11,257 nt of DNA from Bordetella parapertussis (GCA_945883615.1 CAMCYB010000056.1:1-11257), one strand, 5' to 3'. Positions 1 to 8,616 are shown, counted from the first letter of the stretch. Numbers and translations: made by a program. The notes: a model not told the origin generated them from the sequence alone.

Positions 1-1
1 C

Positions 2-118
2 ATGCCTAAACGTTGGAACAATCGGTCAACTCGCAATTGGCAACCCATTAATGAAGTCTGGCTTAACCCACCAAAAGAGCACATCAATGAATCTATTAAT
101 TTAAAACAGGCAGCATGA
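2..118 (+). CDS. 3' end of an unidentified protein (partial)
   Basis: Frame 2 is open from the left edge of the window to a TGA at 116-118 and encodes about 38 residues, rich in Asn, Pro and Trp and ending in KQAA. The Met at position 2 may be internal, so the gene most likely starts outside the window. Its stop overlaps an ATG at 115 (ATGA), the usual arrangement of a translationally coupled operon, and that ATG is the expected start of the following dehydrogenase. I do not recognise the family from this short tail. That it is coding at all rests on the open frame and on the overlap. Confidence 0.5.
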   Translation: MPKRWNNRSTRNWQPINEVWLNPPKEHINESINLKQAA

Positions 119-241
119 AAGAACGGCCATCTTTGTTGACAACTACCGACTGAAGACAAACGTTTACCTTTCACGCTTGATATCAACCTTCAGCCTGACA
201 TCAACCCCAGCGACATTCCAAAACGTGTAGGCGATGCTGAG

Positions 242-1018
242 GTGGTTTGGGTTGACCACACTTTATTTTCTGTCGATATAGCAAAACAGTGCCCAAACCT
301 GAAGCATGTAGTATTTATGGGTACAGGTGCTCGATCTTATATGAATATTGAGGCCTTAGCAGAGCTGGGTATACAAGTGTATTTGATCAAAAACTACGGC
401 GATACTGCGGTAGCCGAATGCGCGTTTGGGTTGATGTGGGCATGCGCACGTAACCTGACATTTATGGACCGAGCCATGCGTCAGGGTCAATGGCAACGCA
501 GCGAAGGCGTGCAATTAACCGGTAAAACCATCGGTTTAATTGGTTTTGGGGGTATTGGTGCTGAAATGGCTAGGATGTGTCTGGGTGCTGGGCTTAGGGT
601 TTTGGCCTGGAACCGTTCGCCACGCAACGTCCCAAGTGTAACCTTTTTGCCGCTTGAGCAAGTTTTAGCGCAAAGCGATGTGATTTCTCTTCATTTGTTG
701 CTTGATGACTCAACAAAAGGGTTTATAACGGGCGAGCGTTTAAATCAAATAAAAGCGGGCGCCATATTGCTTAATACGGCTCGTGGCGCGTTAATTGATG
801 AATTAGCTTTAGTTGAAAGCCTTAAATCTGGTCATATTCGTCAAGCGGGTTTAGATGTTTTTACGGTCGAACCCTTGCCAATTGACCACCCATTTTTAAA
901 GCTTGATAATATTACTCTTTCAGCTCATTCGGCGTTTCGCGTACCTGAAGCTAACCAACGGTTAGTCGATTTGGCAATAAATGTAACTGTTAATATTTTT
1001 GTTAGAAAATCAAAGTAG
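242..1018 (+). CDS. D-isomer-specific 2-hydroxyacid dehydrogenase, 5' end frame-disrupted
   Basis: NAD(P)-dependent oxidoreductase of the D-2-hydroxyacid dehydrogenase family, which interconverts 2-oxoacids and D-2-hydroxyacids in the cytoplasm; the substrate cannot be told. Counting from the GTG at 242 (258 aa), the Rossmann loop GFGGIG is at residues 101-106, and the catalytic triad is in place: Arg181 (NTARG), Glu210 (VEPLP) and His229 (SAHS). A substrate-domain loop GTGARSY lies near residue 27. The GTG is only the first usable start in this frame. The frame stays open back to 140 with family-like sequence (for example DIPKRVGDAEVV), and family members are usually over 300 aa. The likely original start is the ATG at 115, which overlaps the upstream stop, but reaching this frame from there needs frame changes between 115 and about 160. 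The gene ends 9 nt before the efflux channel gene, so it is probably in the same operon. It may be a pseudogene or carry sequence errors. Confidence 0.85.
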   Translation: MVWVDHTLFSVDIAKQCPNLKHVVFMGTGARSYMNIEALAELGIQVYLIKNYGDTAVAECAFGLMWACARNLTFMDRAMRQGQWQRSEGVQLTGKTIGLIGFGGIGAEMARMCLGAGLRVLAWNRSPRNVPSVTFLPLEQVLAQSDVISLHLLLDDSTKGFITGERLNQIKAGAILLNTARGALIDELALVESLKSGHIRQAGLDVFTVEPLPIDHPFLKLDNITLSAHSAFRVPEANQRLVDLAINVTVNIFVRKSK

Positions 1019-1027
1019 AATCACGAA

Positions 1028-2605
1028 ATGTTGATAAACTTTAAACGTTTTTGCAGACTTTTGCCTAAGGCCTCGGTTTTGACTGCACTGATATTATCAG
1101 GGTGTATGGTTGGGCCAGATTTCAACCGTCCAGAGACTAAGCTTTCTTCTGAATGGCAGACCGAAAAGCCAGGTGAATTTACTGCAGCGGTTGAAGTGGT
1201 TCGAAACGCGCAAATTAATCCCGTTCGCTGGTGGGAAAGCTTTAATGACCCGACGTTAAATCGCTTGCTTGCGATTGCCGCAAAACAAAACTTAACCCTG
1301 CAGGTCGCTGCGTTGCGAGTTTACGAAACGCGAGCCCAGTTAGGCGTGTCTGAAGGCACCTTATTGCCTAACGTTAATTTGGCAGGAATGGTTCAGACCG
1401 AACGTTATGGCGGTTCGGGGGGTGATGGTATCTCCATACAAAGTATAAATGTTCGCAACGTCTTAATTAATGCCAGCTGGGAAATTGATTTTTGGGGTAA
1501 GTTTAGGCGGGGTATTGAAAGTTCCCAAGCTACTTACTTAGTTGCAGTCACTGCCTACTATTCTGCAGATGTTTCGTTGGCTGCTAATGTTGCGAACACA
1601 TATATTAATATTCGTAATAATGAATCGTTGATTCAAGTCGCACTGACAAATTTAGCCCTTCAGGCTGAAAGCTTACGTATTGCTAAAGCGCGATACGAGG
1701 CGGGGGCAACTTCTTTGCTTGATTTAAGCCAAGCACAATCACAGTACGAGCAAACAAAGTCTGAAGTGCCCGGTTTAATTTCTTCGTTGCGTCAAGCTCA
1801 AAACGCAATGAGCGTTTTGCTGGGGCAGCCACCTCCATATTATGTTTTAGAGTTTGGTCAATCGCTTACTCAGCCTTCGCCGCCTAAGTCGCTCGATGTG
1901 GGTATTCCGCAAGATTTATTGCGCCGTCGCCCTGACGTGCTACAGGCTGAATATTTGGCAGCATCACGTTCTGCTCTTATTGGTGTGAGCGAAGCGGCTC
2001 TTTACCCTAGCTTTTCTTTGAGTGGTTATTTTGGTTTACAGTCTGGAAGTATTGACACGACCGATGGTACGTTCACCTGGAGCGGAAGTAACTCATCAAT
2101 CGGCGCAAGCTTTCTATTTCCCGTTTTTTACCGAGGTACCCTGGTGCAACAGGTTAGGGTGCAAGACGCAATATTTCAACAAAGTATTTTGAATTATCAA
2201 AATGTTGTGTTGAATGCACAACGCGAAGTTCAAGATGCGCTGTCAGTCATTTCTACTTCACAAAGTTCTAGCACTGATTTGGCGCGAGCCGTTACGGCTG
2301 CGCAACAAGCCGCATCGCTTGCCCTTGAACGCTATATCAGTGGTCAAAACGACTACAACACGGTTATTGTGGCGCAACAAGCGCTTCAGCGTGTACAAAA
2401 CGCTTCTGTACAGTCACAAACCAGTACGTTGTTGGGTTATGTGGCCGCATTTAAAAGCCTAGGGGGCGGTTGGTCTGGCGACATGACCTTACCTGTTTTA
2501 CCTGCTGAAATGGTAGCAACCATGACCCAACGAACCGACTGGGGCGATGCCCTTTCAAGTACATCAGACCCCCGTATGGTCTCAACCAGTGAGCCCAAAC
2601 CATGA
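1028..2605 (+). CDS. RND efflux outer-membrane channel lipoprotein (NodT/OprM family)
   Basis: TolC-like outer-membrane factor of a tripartite efflux pump; trimers of this family form the exit duct. The 525-aa length is slightly above the usual 460-500. The N-terminus is a lipoprotein signal: basic residues, a hydrophobic run, and the lipobox LSGC with Cys26 as the acylation site, followed by the typical MVGPDF. The family motif WWESFNDP lies near residue 68. Two OEP repeats follow, roughly residues 80-290 and 300-490, with the repeat-boundary motif LLRRRPDV near residue 298. The C-terminus carries an extra Ser/Thr/Pro-rich tail. No strong ribosome site is visible before the ATG. It lies 9 nt after the dehydrogenase and its TGA overlaps the adaptor ATG (ATGA at 2602). 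Having the channel gene first is less common than adaptor-pump-channel. Substrate unknown. Confidence 0.95.
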   Translation: MLINFKRFCRLLPKASVLTALILSGCMVGPDFNRPETKLSSEWQTEKPGEFTAAVEVVRNAQINPVRWWESFNDPTLNRLLAIAAKQNLTLQVAALRVYETRAQLGVSEGTLLPNVNLAGMVQTERYGGSGGDGISIQSINVRNVLINASWEIDFWGKFRRGIESSQATYLVAVTAYYSADVSLAANVANTYINIRNNESLIQVALTNLALQAESLRIAKARYEAGATSLLDLSQAQSQYEQTKSEVPGLISSLRQAQNAMSVLLGQPPPYYVLEFGQSLTQPSPPKSLDVGIPQDLLRRRPDVLQAEYLAASRSALIGVSEAALYPSFSLSGYFGLQSGSIDTTDGTFTWSGSNSSIGASFLFPVFYRGTLVQQVRVQDAIFQQSILNYQNVVLNAQREVQDALSVISTSQSSSTDLARAVTAAQQAASLALERYISGQNDYNTVIVAQQALQRVQNASVQSQTSTLLGYVAAFKSLGGGWSGDMTLPVLPAEMVATMTQRTDWGDALSSTSDPRMVSTSEPKP

Positions 2606-3873
2606 GTATGCATATGCTTAAAATATTTTCAAAAAAGTGTTGTGTTGTCGCGCCCAGCGTTCTTAAGTCTGGGGCAGCAAAATCAAATCACGCTATGTCA
2701 GGTACATCATTATTTAATGCATCTGCAGCCGCTGCAAAACAGTGGTTGTCGAACCGCTTAAGTTTTTATCGTTTTTTGTCACTTATATCTATTGTGGGTT
2801 TGGCGGGTTTGATATCGGGTTGCGACAAACCTACCGTAGCGCAAAGGCCGCCTGCCGACGTAACGGTATCAGTACCCACCAAACAAAAAATTGCACAATA
2901 CCTTACGTTTGATGGAACAGTGTCAGCCACGCAAGATGTCAATTTAGTTGCACGCGTACCGGGTTATTTAGACAAAATTTTGTTTAAAGATGGTGCCCAG
3001 GTCAAGAAAAACGATTTACTTTTTGTTATTGAACAAGAACAATATATTCAAGAAGTTAAATTAAATCAGGCTATTTATAATCAAGCTAAGATTGAGTTTG
3101 ATCGGCAAACGAAACTTTTAAAACAAAATGCCACATCACAAGCTGCTGTAGATCAAGCGCTGTCTAATTTGCAACAAGCCTCAGCAAATTTAAAGCTGGC
3201 CCAGATAAATTTAAGCTATACCGAAGTGCGCGCACCCTTTGATGGTTGGATGGGGCGGCACTTAATTGATGTGGGTAATTATCTGCCCGCGGGGGCGACA
3301 GGCGTTAAGTTAGCGAACATTCAAACGTTGTCGCCAATATACGTATATTTTTCTCTAAATGAGTTAGAGGTTTTGCAATTTTTGCAAACCACTGCACAAG
3401 TCGCAAATCGTAAGTCTGGTGTTGACAAAAGCACGGTTTATGCAAAGCTGCAAACTGATGCAGCCTTCAAACACAAAGGGGTTTTAGATTTTGCAGCAAA
3501 TCAACTCAACACGTCTACTGGCGCTTTACAAGTACGGGGTGAGTTTGTTAACGCCGATACCTCGCTTTTACCGGGTTTGTATGTCACCGTGTTAATGCTA
3601 AAAAGCGAGCCTAAAGAAGGTTTGTTGGTGTTAAACAGTGCGGTGTTGTCTGATCAGCTGGGTGACTACGTGTTTGTTGTGGGTGATGATAAAAAGGCCA
3701 TTCGCAAAGATATTAAATTAGGGCAAACTTACGGGCCTTTGGTCGCAGTTGAGTCAGGTTTGATAGAAACTGACCAAGTAGTGATGAATGGCTTTATTAC
3801 TTTAAGCCCGGGTCAAACTGTGAATGCATCGGCTGGCAAGTTGCCTGAGCCCATCATGCCTGCGCTTCAATAA
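2602..3873 (+). CDS. RND efflux periplasmic adaptor (AcrA/MexA-type membrane fusion lipoprotein)
   Basis: Membrane-fusion protein that joins the inner-membrane pump to the outer-membrane channel. The lipobox is LISGC with Cys74; Asp75 at the +2 position is the known inner-membrane retention signal, which fits an adaptor. After it come a lipoyl-like half (ARVPGYLDKILFKDG, about residues 115-129), a coiled-coil hairpin (about 150-205, Gln/Ala rich), the second lipoyl half with the family motif TEVRAPFDGW, then beta-barrel and membrane-proximal domains. Total 423 aa. The 73 residues before the lipid cysteine are far longer than the usual 20-25, so the true start may be the ATG at 2695 (Met32) or a later non-ATG codon. 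The ATG at 2602 was kept because it overlaps the upstream stop, which suggests translational coupling. The pump gene follows after 15 nt. Confidence 0.94.
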   Translation: MSMHMLKIFSKKCCVVAPSVLKSGAAKSNHAMSGTSLFNASAAAAKQWLSNRLSFYRFLSLISIVGLAGLISGCDKPTVAQRPPADVTVSVPTKQKIAQYLTFDGTVSATQDVNLVARVPGYLDKILFKDGAQVKKNDLLFVIEQEQYIQEVKLNQAIYNQAKIEFDRQTKLLKQNATSQAAVDQALSNLQQASANLKLAQINLSYTEVRAPFDGWMGRHLIDVGNYLPAGATGVKLANIQTLSPIYVYFSLNELEVLQFLQTTAQVANRKSGVDKSTVYAKLQTDAAFKHKGVLDFAANQLNTSTGALQVRGEFVNADTSLLPGLYVTVLMLKSEPKEGLLVLNSAVLSDQLGDYVFVVGDDKKAIRKDIKLGQTYGPLVAVESGLIETDQVVMNGFITLSPGQTVNASAGKLPEPIMPALQ

Positions 3874-3888
3874 AAACGGGCAACAATA

Positions 3889-6800
3889 ATGCTTTCAAAA
3901 ATATTCATTGAGCGCCCGATATTAAGTAACGTTATCGGCATCATTATTGTGCTGATTGGTGCAGTTTCAGTATTTGGTTTGCCGGTTTCGCAATACCCAA
4001 ATATGACTCCCCCAACTATTCAGGTCACGACCAACTGGCCGGGTGCCAGTGGGCGTTTGATTCAAGAATTGGTGGCGAGCAACATTGAAACACAGGTCAA
4101 TGGTGTTGATGGCATGTTGTACATGCAGTCATTTTCCACCGATGCAGGTACTTATTCATTAACCGTTACGTTTGCGGTGGGCACAGACCCTAATTTGGCA
4201 CAGGTGAACGTTCAAAACCGTGTTGCCATTGCTCTGCCCTCGTTGCCTCAAGCTGTTCAAAAGCAGGGCGTCACCACTAAAACGCAATCAACCGCTATTT
4301 TGTTGTTTGTAACGGTCACGTCAAAAGATAACAGCCGTGACGCACTATTTTTAAGTAACTTTGCAAACTTGCAAATGCAAAATCGCTTAGCGCGTATTCC
4401 GGGTATTGCCGCAGCCAACGTGTTTGGCGTGGGTAATTACAGTATGCGTGTTTGGCTTGACCCAGCCAAAATGCAAAGTCGCAACCTGACACCCAACGTG
4501 GTGATGGAAGCCATTAACAAACAGAATGTTTTGCTCTCAGCGGGTCAAATTGGTGCCCCACCAGTACCCAGCGGCCAAGATTTTCAATATACGTTGAATG
4601 TCACAAGCGCCATGATTACCCCCGAGCAATTTGAAAGCATTGTGTTGAAGGCTGACAAAGACGGTGAATTCACACGCCTACGTGATGTGGCACGAGTTGA
4701 ATTTGGCAGTCAAAATTACAACCAGTTTTTTGAATTAAACGAAAAGCCTGCCGGCGGTATTGCCATTTATCAAAACCCCGACGCGAATGCACTGAATGTA
4801 GCCCAAGCGGTGCGCGATGAAATGGCTATTATTGCTAAATCTTTTCCTGCTGACATTGAATGGACCATACCATTTGACACCACGACATTCGTTCAAGCAT
4901 CAATTGACGAGGTTTACACCACGTTGTACGAAGCAGGCCTGCTGGTGCTGTTGGTCATTTTAGTATTCTTGCAAAATTGGCGTATGACCTTGGTACCCGC
5001 CGTAACCATTCCGGTCACGATTATTGGCGCGTTTGCCGGTATGGCAGCCTTAGGTTTTTCAATTAACTTACTGACCCTATTTGCGATTGTGGTGGTGATT
5101 GGTATTGTGGTCGACGATGCCATCGTCGTGGTTGAGGGGGTCGCTAAAAAAGTTGAAGCGGGTGCTAAACCCAAACAAGCAGCCATTGAAGCCATGACCG
5201 AATTGATGGCGCCTATTATTGGCATTACTTTAGTACTGATGTCAGTGTTTTTACCCGCAGCCTTTATTTCGGGCATTACGGGTGAAATGTATCGGCAATT
5301 TGCTTTGGTTATTGCGATTACAGCATTGCTGAGCGGTATTTGCGCCATTAGCTTAAGCCCTGCTCAAGCGGGTGAGTTTCTTAAAGCAAATAAACCGGGC
5401 GAAGTAAAAAAGAAAAACTTCTTCTTTGCTTGGTTTGATCGTGGTTTTGAAAAGGTCTCATCCAACTACGCCAAGCTTATGCATTTTTTCATGGAAAAAC
5501 GCAATATTGTGGCGCTTGTCGGTTTAGTCATGATTGGTTTTTCTGTTTATGGGTTGGCACGGGTGCCCTCTGGTTTCATACCGACTGAAGACCAAGGTTA
5601 CCTGCTCATGACAGTTGAGACGCCTAAGGCGGCTTCGCTTGAGCGTACTAAAAAATCAATGAACGAAATACGCGATATTGTTTTAAAAATACCTGGTGTT
5701 GATCGTATCGTTACAATTGGTGGAATCAGCGTTTTAAATAACAGTGCGCCACAGTCGAGTGCGGGGGTACAGTACGTTATTTTGAAACCCTGGAGCATTC
5801 GTGGCAAAGCTAAAGATGAAGATTTAAAGTCAATCTACACCGCAATGTCTGAAGCGTTGTCTAAAGTTCAAGATGCGAGCGCACGGGTTTTGTTGCCACC
5901 TGATATTCCAGGTTTAGGTATGTCGGGCGGTTTTTCTTTACAGCTGGTGCTCACTGATGGCAGCAATAGTTTTGAGAAGCTAGAAGCTGCAACCAATGAA
6001 TTTATTGCCAATGCTCAAAAGTTACCCGAGATTATGGCTGCTTTTACGCCTTTTTCAAACACGGTGCCGCAGTACGAATTAACCTTCAATGTGGCACGTG
6101 CTGAAACCCTTGGGGTGAAGATCGGTGACGCTTATGAGGCGTTGCAAACCTATGTGGGTTCGTCTTACGTCAATCAATTTTTTAGATTTGGGCAAACCTA
6201 CCAAGTGTATGTTCAGGCTGACGGCCCGTATCGCAATTCCATTGAAGACATCAGTCGCCTTTACGTCAAGAGCTCAACAGATGAAATGGTACCTTTAGGT
6301 TCGTTTGTTGACGTCAAAGAAATTTTTGGCCCACCGATTGCATCTCAGTACAACCTCTTTCCGACCGCTGCAGTGGTTGGTGCGGCTGCGGCCTCGGTCA
6401 GCTCTGGGCAGGCACTCAGTGCCTTGACACAGCTGGCAAAAGATACGCTACCAGAGGGTATTAGTTATTTATGGACAGGTTTATCTTATCAAGAGCAATT
6501 AGTGGGTAACACTCAGATTTTAGTTTTTGCCTTGTCAATTTTATTAGTCTATTTAGTTTTGGCGGGCCAATATGAATCGTGGGTATCGCCTTTTGCAGTG
6601 CTCAGCGCAGTACCGTTAGCTTTGTCTGGCATTGCGATTGCGCTGACATTGACGGGTCTTTCAAACAATATTTATGTGCAAATTGGGTTGCTACTCATGA
6701 TTGCCCTATCTGCAAAAAACGCTATTTTGATCGTAGAAGTTGCGCTTGAAGCACATCATAAGTTGGGCATGAGTTTGGTTGATGCGGCTTTGCATGCTTC

Positions 6801-7044
6801 ACATGAGCGTTTTAGACCGATTGTGATGACATCTATTGCCTTCATTTTAGGTGTGGTGCCTTTGTTAACGGCTTCAGGTGCCGGTGCGGCTTCGCGATTT
6901 TCAATTGGCATAACGGTATTTAGCGGCATGGTTGCCTCGACCTTATTTGCGGTCGCACTGGTGCCCATTTTCTTTGTAAAAATCATGGGTTTCTTTGAAA
7001 GTGAAACCGAGCCCTATGATGTTGATGCAAAAGAAGAACATTAA
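3889..7044 (+). CDS. RND efflux inner-membrane pump (HAE1 family, AcrB/MexB type)
   Basis: Proton-driven drug and solute exporter of the inner membrane, 1051 aa, full length for the HAE1 family and uninterrupted. It begins MLSKIFIERPIL with the first transmembrane helix directly after. The porter motif SQYPNMTPPTIQVT is near residue 35. The proton relay is complete: Asp409-Asp410 in VVDDAIVVVE (AcrB D407/D408), Lys943 in LSAKNAIL (AcrB K940), Arg974 (AcrB R971) and Thr981 (AcrB T978). Two sets of six membrane helices alternate with two large periplasmic loops, as expected. The C-terminus is short and acidic. The ribosome site is weak (ACGGG at about 10 nt). With the preceding channel and adaptor genes it makes a self-sufficient pump. 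No regulator gene is visible beside it; one may lie to the left of the window. Substrate range cannot be read from the sequence. Confidence 0.97.
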   Translation: MLSKIFIERPILSNVIGIIIVLIGAVSVFGLPVSQYPNMTPPTIQVTTNWPGASGRLIQELVASNIETQVNGVDGMLYMQSFSTDAGTYSLTVTFAVGTDPNLAQVNVQNRVAIALPSLPQAVQKQGVTTKTQSTAILLFVTVTSKDNSRDALFLSNFANLQMQNRLARIPGIAAANVFGVGNYSMRVWLDPAKMQSRNLTPNVVMEAINKQNVLLSAGQIGAPPVPSGQDFQYTLNVTSAMITPEQFESIVLKADKDGEFTRLRDVARVEFGSQNYNQFFELNEKPAGGIAIYQNPDANALNVAQAVRDEMAIIAKSFPADIEWTIPFDTTTFVQASIDEVYTTLYEAGLLVLLVILVFLQNWRMTLVPAVTIPVTIIGAFAGMAALGFSINLLTLFAIVVVIGIVVDDAIVVVEGVAKKVEAGAKPKQAAIEAMTELMAPIIGITLVLMSVFLPAAFISGITGEMYRQFALVIAITALLSGICAISLSPAQAGEFLKANKPGEVKKKNFFFAWFDRGFEKVSSNYAKLMHFFMEKRNIVALVGLVMIGFSVYGLARVPSGFIPTEDQGYLLMTVETPKAASLERTKKSMNEIRDIVLKIPGVDRIVTIGGISVLNNSAPQSSAGVQYVILKPWSIRGKAKDEDLKSIYTAMSEALSKVQDASARVLLPPDIPGLGMSGGFSLQLVLTDGSNSFEKLEAATNEFIANAQKLPEIMAAFTPFSNTVPQYELTFNVARAETLGVKIGDAYEALQTYVGSSYVNQFFRFGQTYQVYVQADGPYRNSIEDISRLYVKSSTDEMVPLGSFVDVKEIFGPPIASQYNLFPTAAVVGAAAASVSSGQALSALTQLAKDTLPEGISYLWTGLSYQEQLVGNTQILVFALSILLVYLVLAGQYESWVSPFAVLSAVPLALSGIAIALTLTGLSNNIYVQIGLLLMIALSAKNAILIVEVALEAHHKLGMSLVDAALHASHERFRPIVMTSIAFILGVVPLLTASGAGAASRFSIGITVFSGMVASTLFAVALVPIFFVKIMGFFESETEPYDVDAKEEH

Positions 7045-7051
7045 AGCGGTA

Positions 7052-7085
7052 GGCTGGTCAGAAAAAAGCTTTTATCTGTCTAGCC
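7052..7085. terminator. Stem-loop between convergent genes, possible bidirectional terminator
   Basis: A 34-nt near-perfect palindrome: GGCTGGTCAGA pairs with TCTGTCTAGCC, and the centre AAAAGCTTTT continues the stem, with only two mismatches and one G-T pair. It starts 8 nt after the pump stop and overlaps the last codons of the opposing Lon-domain gene. The position suits transcription termination from both sides. There is no U-run after the stem on either strand, so it is not a classic intrinsic terminator. Confidence 0.45.
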
Positions 7086-7677
7086 AAGTTGAAATCTGGC
7101 TGAGTCGTTCAACGGGGTCGTTGATAGCCATGATGGTGACTTTGTCTGCTGTGGTGAGCGGTAACAACATGGCCCATTGATTCGCAACCCAGCCCGCTTC
7201 ATCTAAACGATAGGGCGCTTTGAGGGGTAATTGCTCAATCACGCCTTGGCGTTGAGATTGTGCAATTAAAGCCCCCAGCTTGTCTGCACAGCTTTGTAAG
7301 TTGGCAGGAATATCAATATGAGAGTCTTCAGGTAAAAACGTAGCATCAGCGTACCAAAGCCCAAGGCCTTCTTTGCGAGCATTGATTAAATTAAAGCGAT
7401 GACCACCCCGACAATTAATTCGCAATAGGGCGGGGTGAATAATGTCAATAATATCTACCCACGCCAAACAGCCCAGCGAAAAGAGTGTTTCTTCATCGAA
7501 ACCTGCTTTTTGCACTTCATTACCTTGCCGAATGGCCACAATACCAAAAGGTGTTTGTTCTGCATGGCACTTTTTAACAAGATGCAAGTACCGAACCTCA
7601 AAAATTTGTAAAGCCATGATTGAGTCTGGCAACAGAGGTGTTGAAAGTGGAAACAGTGGAATTCTTTGAGGTTGCAA
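7072..7677 (-). CDS. Lon N-terminal (substrate-binding) domain protein
   Basis: Stand-alone LON substrate-binding domain of the PUA-like fold, 201 aa, without the AAA+ and protease domains of Lon. The start IPLFPLSTPLLPDSIMALQI followed by FEVRYLHLV is the hallmark of this family, which normally reads LPLFPL...LFPG...L.IFE.RY. A GIVAIRQG strand and an acidic, Gly-containing middle follow, and the helical C-terminal part (about 120-195) ends in STWLDR. Family members have no firmly established function. Translation must begin at the TTG at 7677 or at another weak codon, because the frame is closed by a stop just upstream (7702-7704) with no ATG between; no clear ribosome site is seen. The start is therefore unsure, and the neighbouring frame opening at a GTG (7688) could point to a small indel. 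It is convergent with the efflux operon. Confidence 0.85.
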   Translation of the reverse strand: MQPQRIPLFPLSTPLLPDSIMALQIFEVRYLHLVKKCHAEQTPFGIVAIRQGNEVQKAGFDEETLFSLGCLAWVDIIDIIHPALLRINCRGGHRFNLINARKEGLGLWYADATFLPEDSHIDIPANLQSCADKLGALIAQSQRQGVIEQLPLKAPYRLDEAGWVANQWAMLLPLTTADKVTIMAINDPVERLSQISTWLDR

Positions 7678-7761
7678 GGCAGGGACACTCGTTTTAAGTC
7701 GTTAAAGAAAAGATGCGGCGTTTAAGTGAGTGAAAGGTCAGCCTGTCAGCGTATTTAATTT

Positions 7762-7785
7762 GAAAATAATACCAGTCAGATGGTA
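7762..7785 (-). terminator. Possible terminator after cytochrome b561
   Basis: TACCA (7770-7774) and TGGTA (7781-7785) form a 5-bp stem around a 6-nt loop. On the - strand the stem is followed by TTATTTTC, a U-rich run; on the + strand it is followed by AA and eight T. It sits below the cytochrome b561 gene and above the Lon-domain gene, so it probably separates the two - strand units. The stem is short. Confidence 0.4.
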
Positions 7786-7855
7786 AATTTTTTTTAGAAA
7801 GACGGTGGTAAGGCGTTTCCTTGTACCCAAAGCCAAGTAAAACAAACAACTAAGA

Positions 7856-8521
7856 TCATCTCATCATTAGAACAAGTGCAAGTAAACGTAAGGTGAAATC
7901 GTCTCGCGCTGAAGGGGTATTTGGGGCAAGTTGAGTTGAATTCACATCACCCGTAATCATGGGGGGTACCAAACGCTTGCCGCGCAAAGCGTAAATGATG
8001 ATGGCCCCTATATGAACAATGATTAATGCAATCACTGCGTTGCTGAGCAATCGATGAAGGTTTGTTATGGTTTCTGCCGTCGCGTTACTGACATAGGCAT
8101 TCAATGGCCCCTGCGTCATGATGTCGTCAGTTGAAAACAAGCCAGTGAAAGCCTGCGCGCCAATAACACCCAGCAACAATACAACAGACACGGCCCCAAT
8201 CGCACTGTGACCCGCTTGCGCTGGGGTTGTATTTGAATTTTTCAAATAAGCTAAAACCCCTTTTGGGCCTTTAATAAACTGGCTAAAGCGTGCATAGCGA
8301 GAGCCAACAAAGCCCCAAATAATACGAAAAACAATGAGACACAATGCAGCCATACCAAATTTAATGTGCCATTCCATCCATAACCCGCCGACATTGACCA
8401 TGATGATGGCTCCGAATACACAGATAGTGAGTGTCCAGTGAAATAAACGGGTAGGAAGGTCCCAAACTCGAATGCGTGTTTTTTGAACGAGGCTTGTACT
8501 CGGTGTTGAAGAGGGTTTCAT
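7856..8521 (-). CDS. Bacterial cytochrome b561, C-terminus possibly frameshifted
   Basis: Four-helix membrane cytochrome b of the prokaryotic b561 family, which passes electrons between quinone or a c-type cytochrome and a partner; the partner is unknown here. The 221-aa protein opens with the family motif RVWDLPTRLFHW (His28). Candidate haem ligands are His28, His52 (EWHIKFG), His156 (NLHRLLSN) and His170 (IVHIGA), with another conserved His105 (GHSAIGA). Membrane helices lie at about 29-45, 52-73, 107-127 and 156-179. The reading frame stops at a TGA (7856) within a hydrophobic stretch, LRLLALVLMMR. Another frame continues through hydrophobic and aromatic residues (ILVVCFTWLWVQG) to a TAA at 7794, so the last helix may be cut by an indel. 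No clear ribosome site precedes the ATG at 8521. The neighbouring tRNA is divergent. Confidence 0.9.
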   Translation of the reverse strand: MKPSSTPSTSLVQKTRIRVWDLPTRLFHWTLTICVFGAIIMVNVGGLWMEWHIKFGMAALCLIVFRIIWGFVGSRYARFSQFIKGPKGVLAYLKNSNTTPAQAGHSAIGAVSVVLLLGVIGAQAFTGLFSTDDIMTQGPLNAYVSNATAETITNLHRLLSNAVIALIIVHIGAIIIYALRGKRLVPPMITGDVNSTQLAPNTPSARDDFTLRLLALVLMMR

Positions 8522-8616
8522 AAAAAACTTTTTATTAATGTATTGAATTGCATATATACAAGTTGCGAAAAGCCATTTGTATTTCGTTTTTTGAGGCTTT
8601 CGTAATCATAGCCCAA

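Noticed and set aside
4914..5348. Long - strand open frame within the pump gene
   Set aside because: It is antisense to conserved membrane helices and explained by the codon bias of the pump gene.
7442..7688. Open frames on both strands inside the Lon-domain gene
   Set aside because: They overlap the well-recognised protein entirely and show no family features. The - strand one starting at GTG 7688 was considered as a frameshifted true N-terminus but is not needed.
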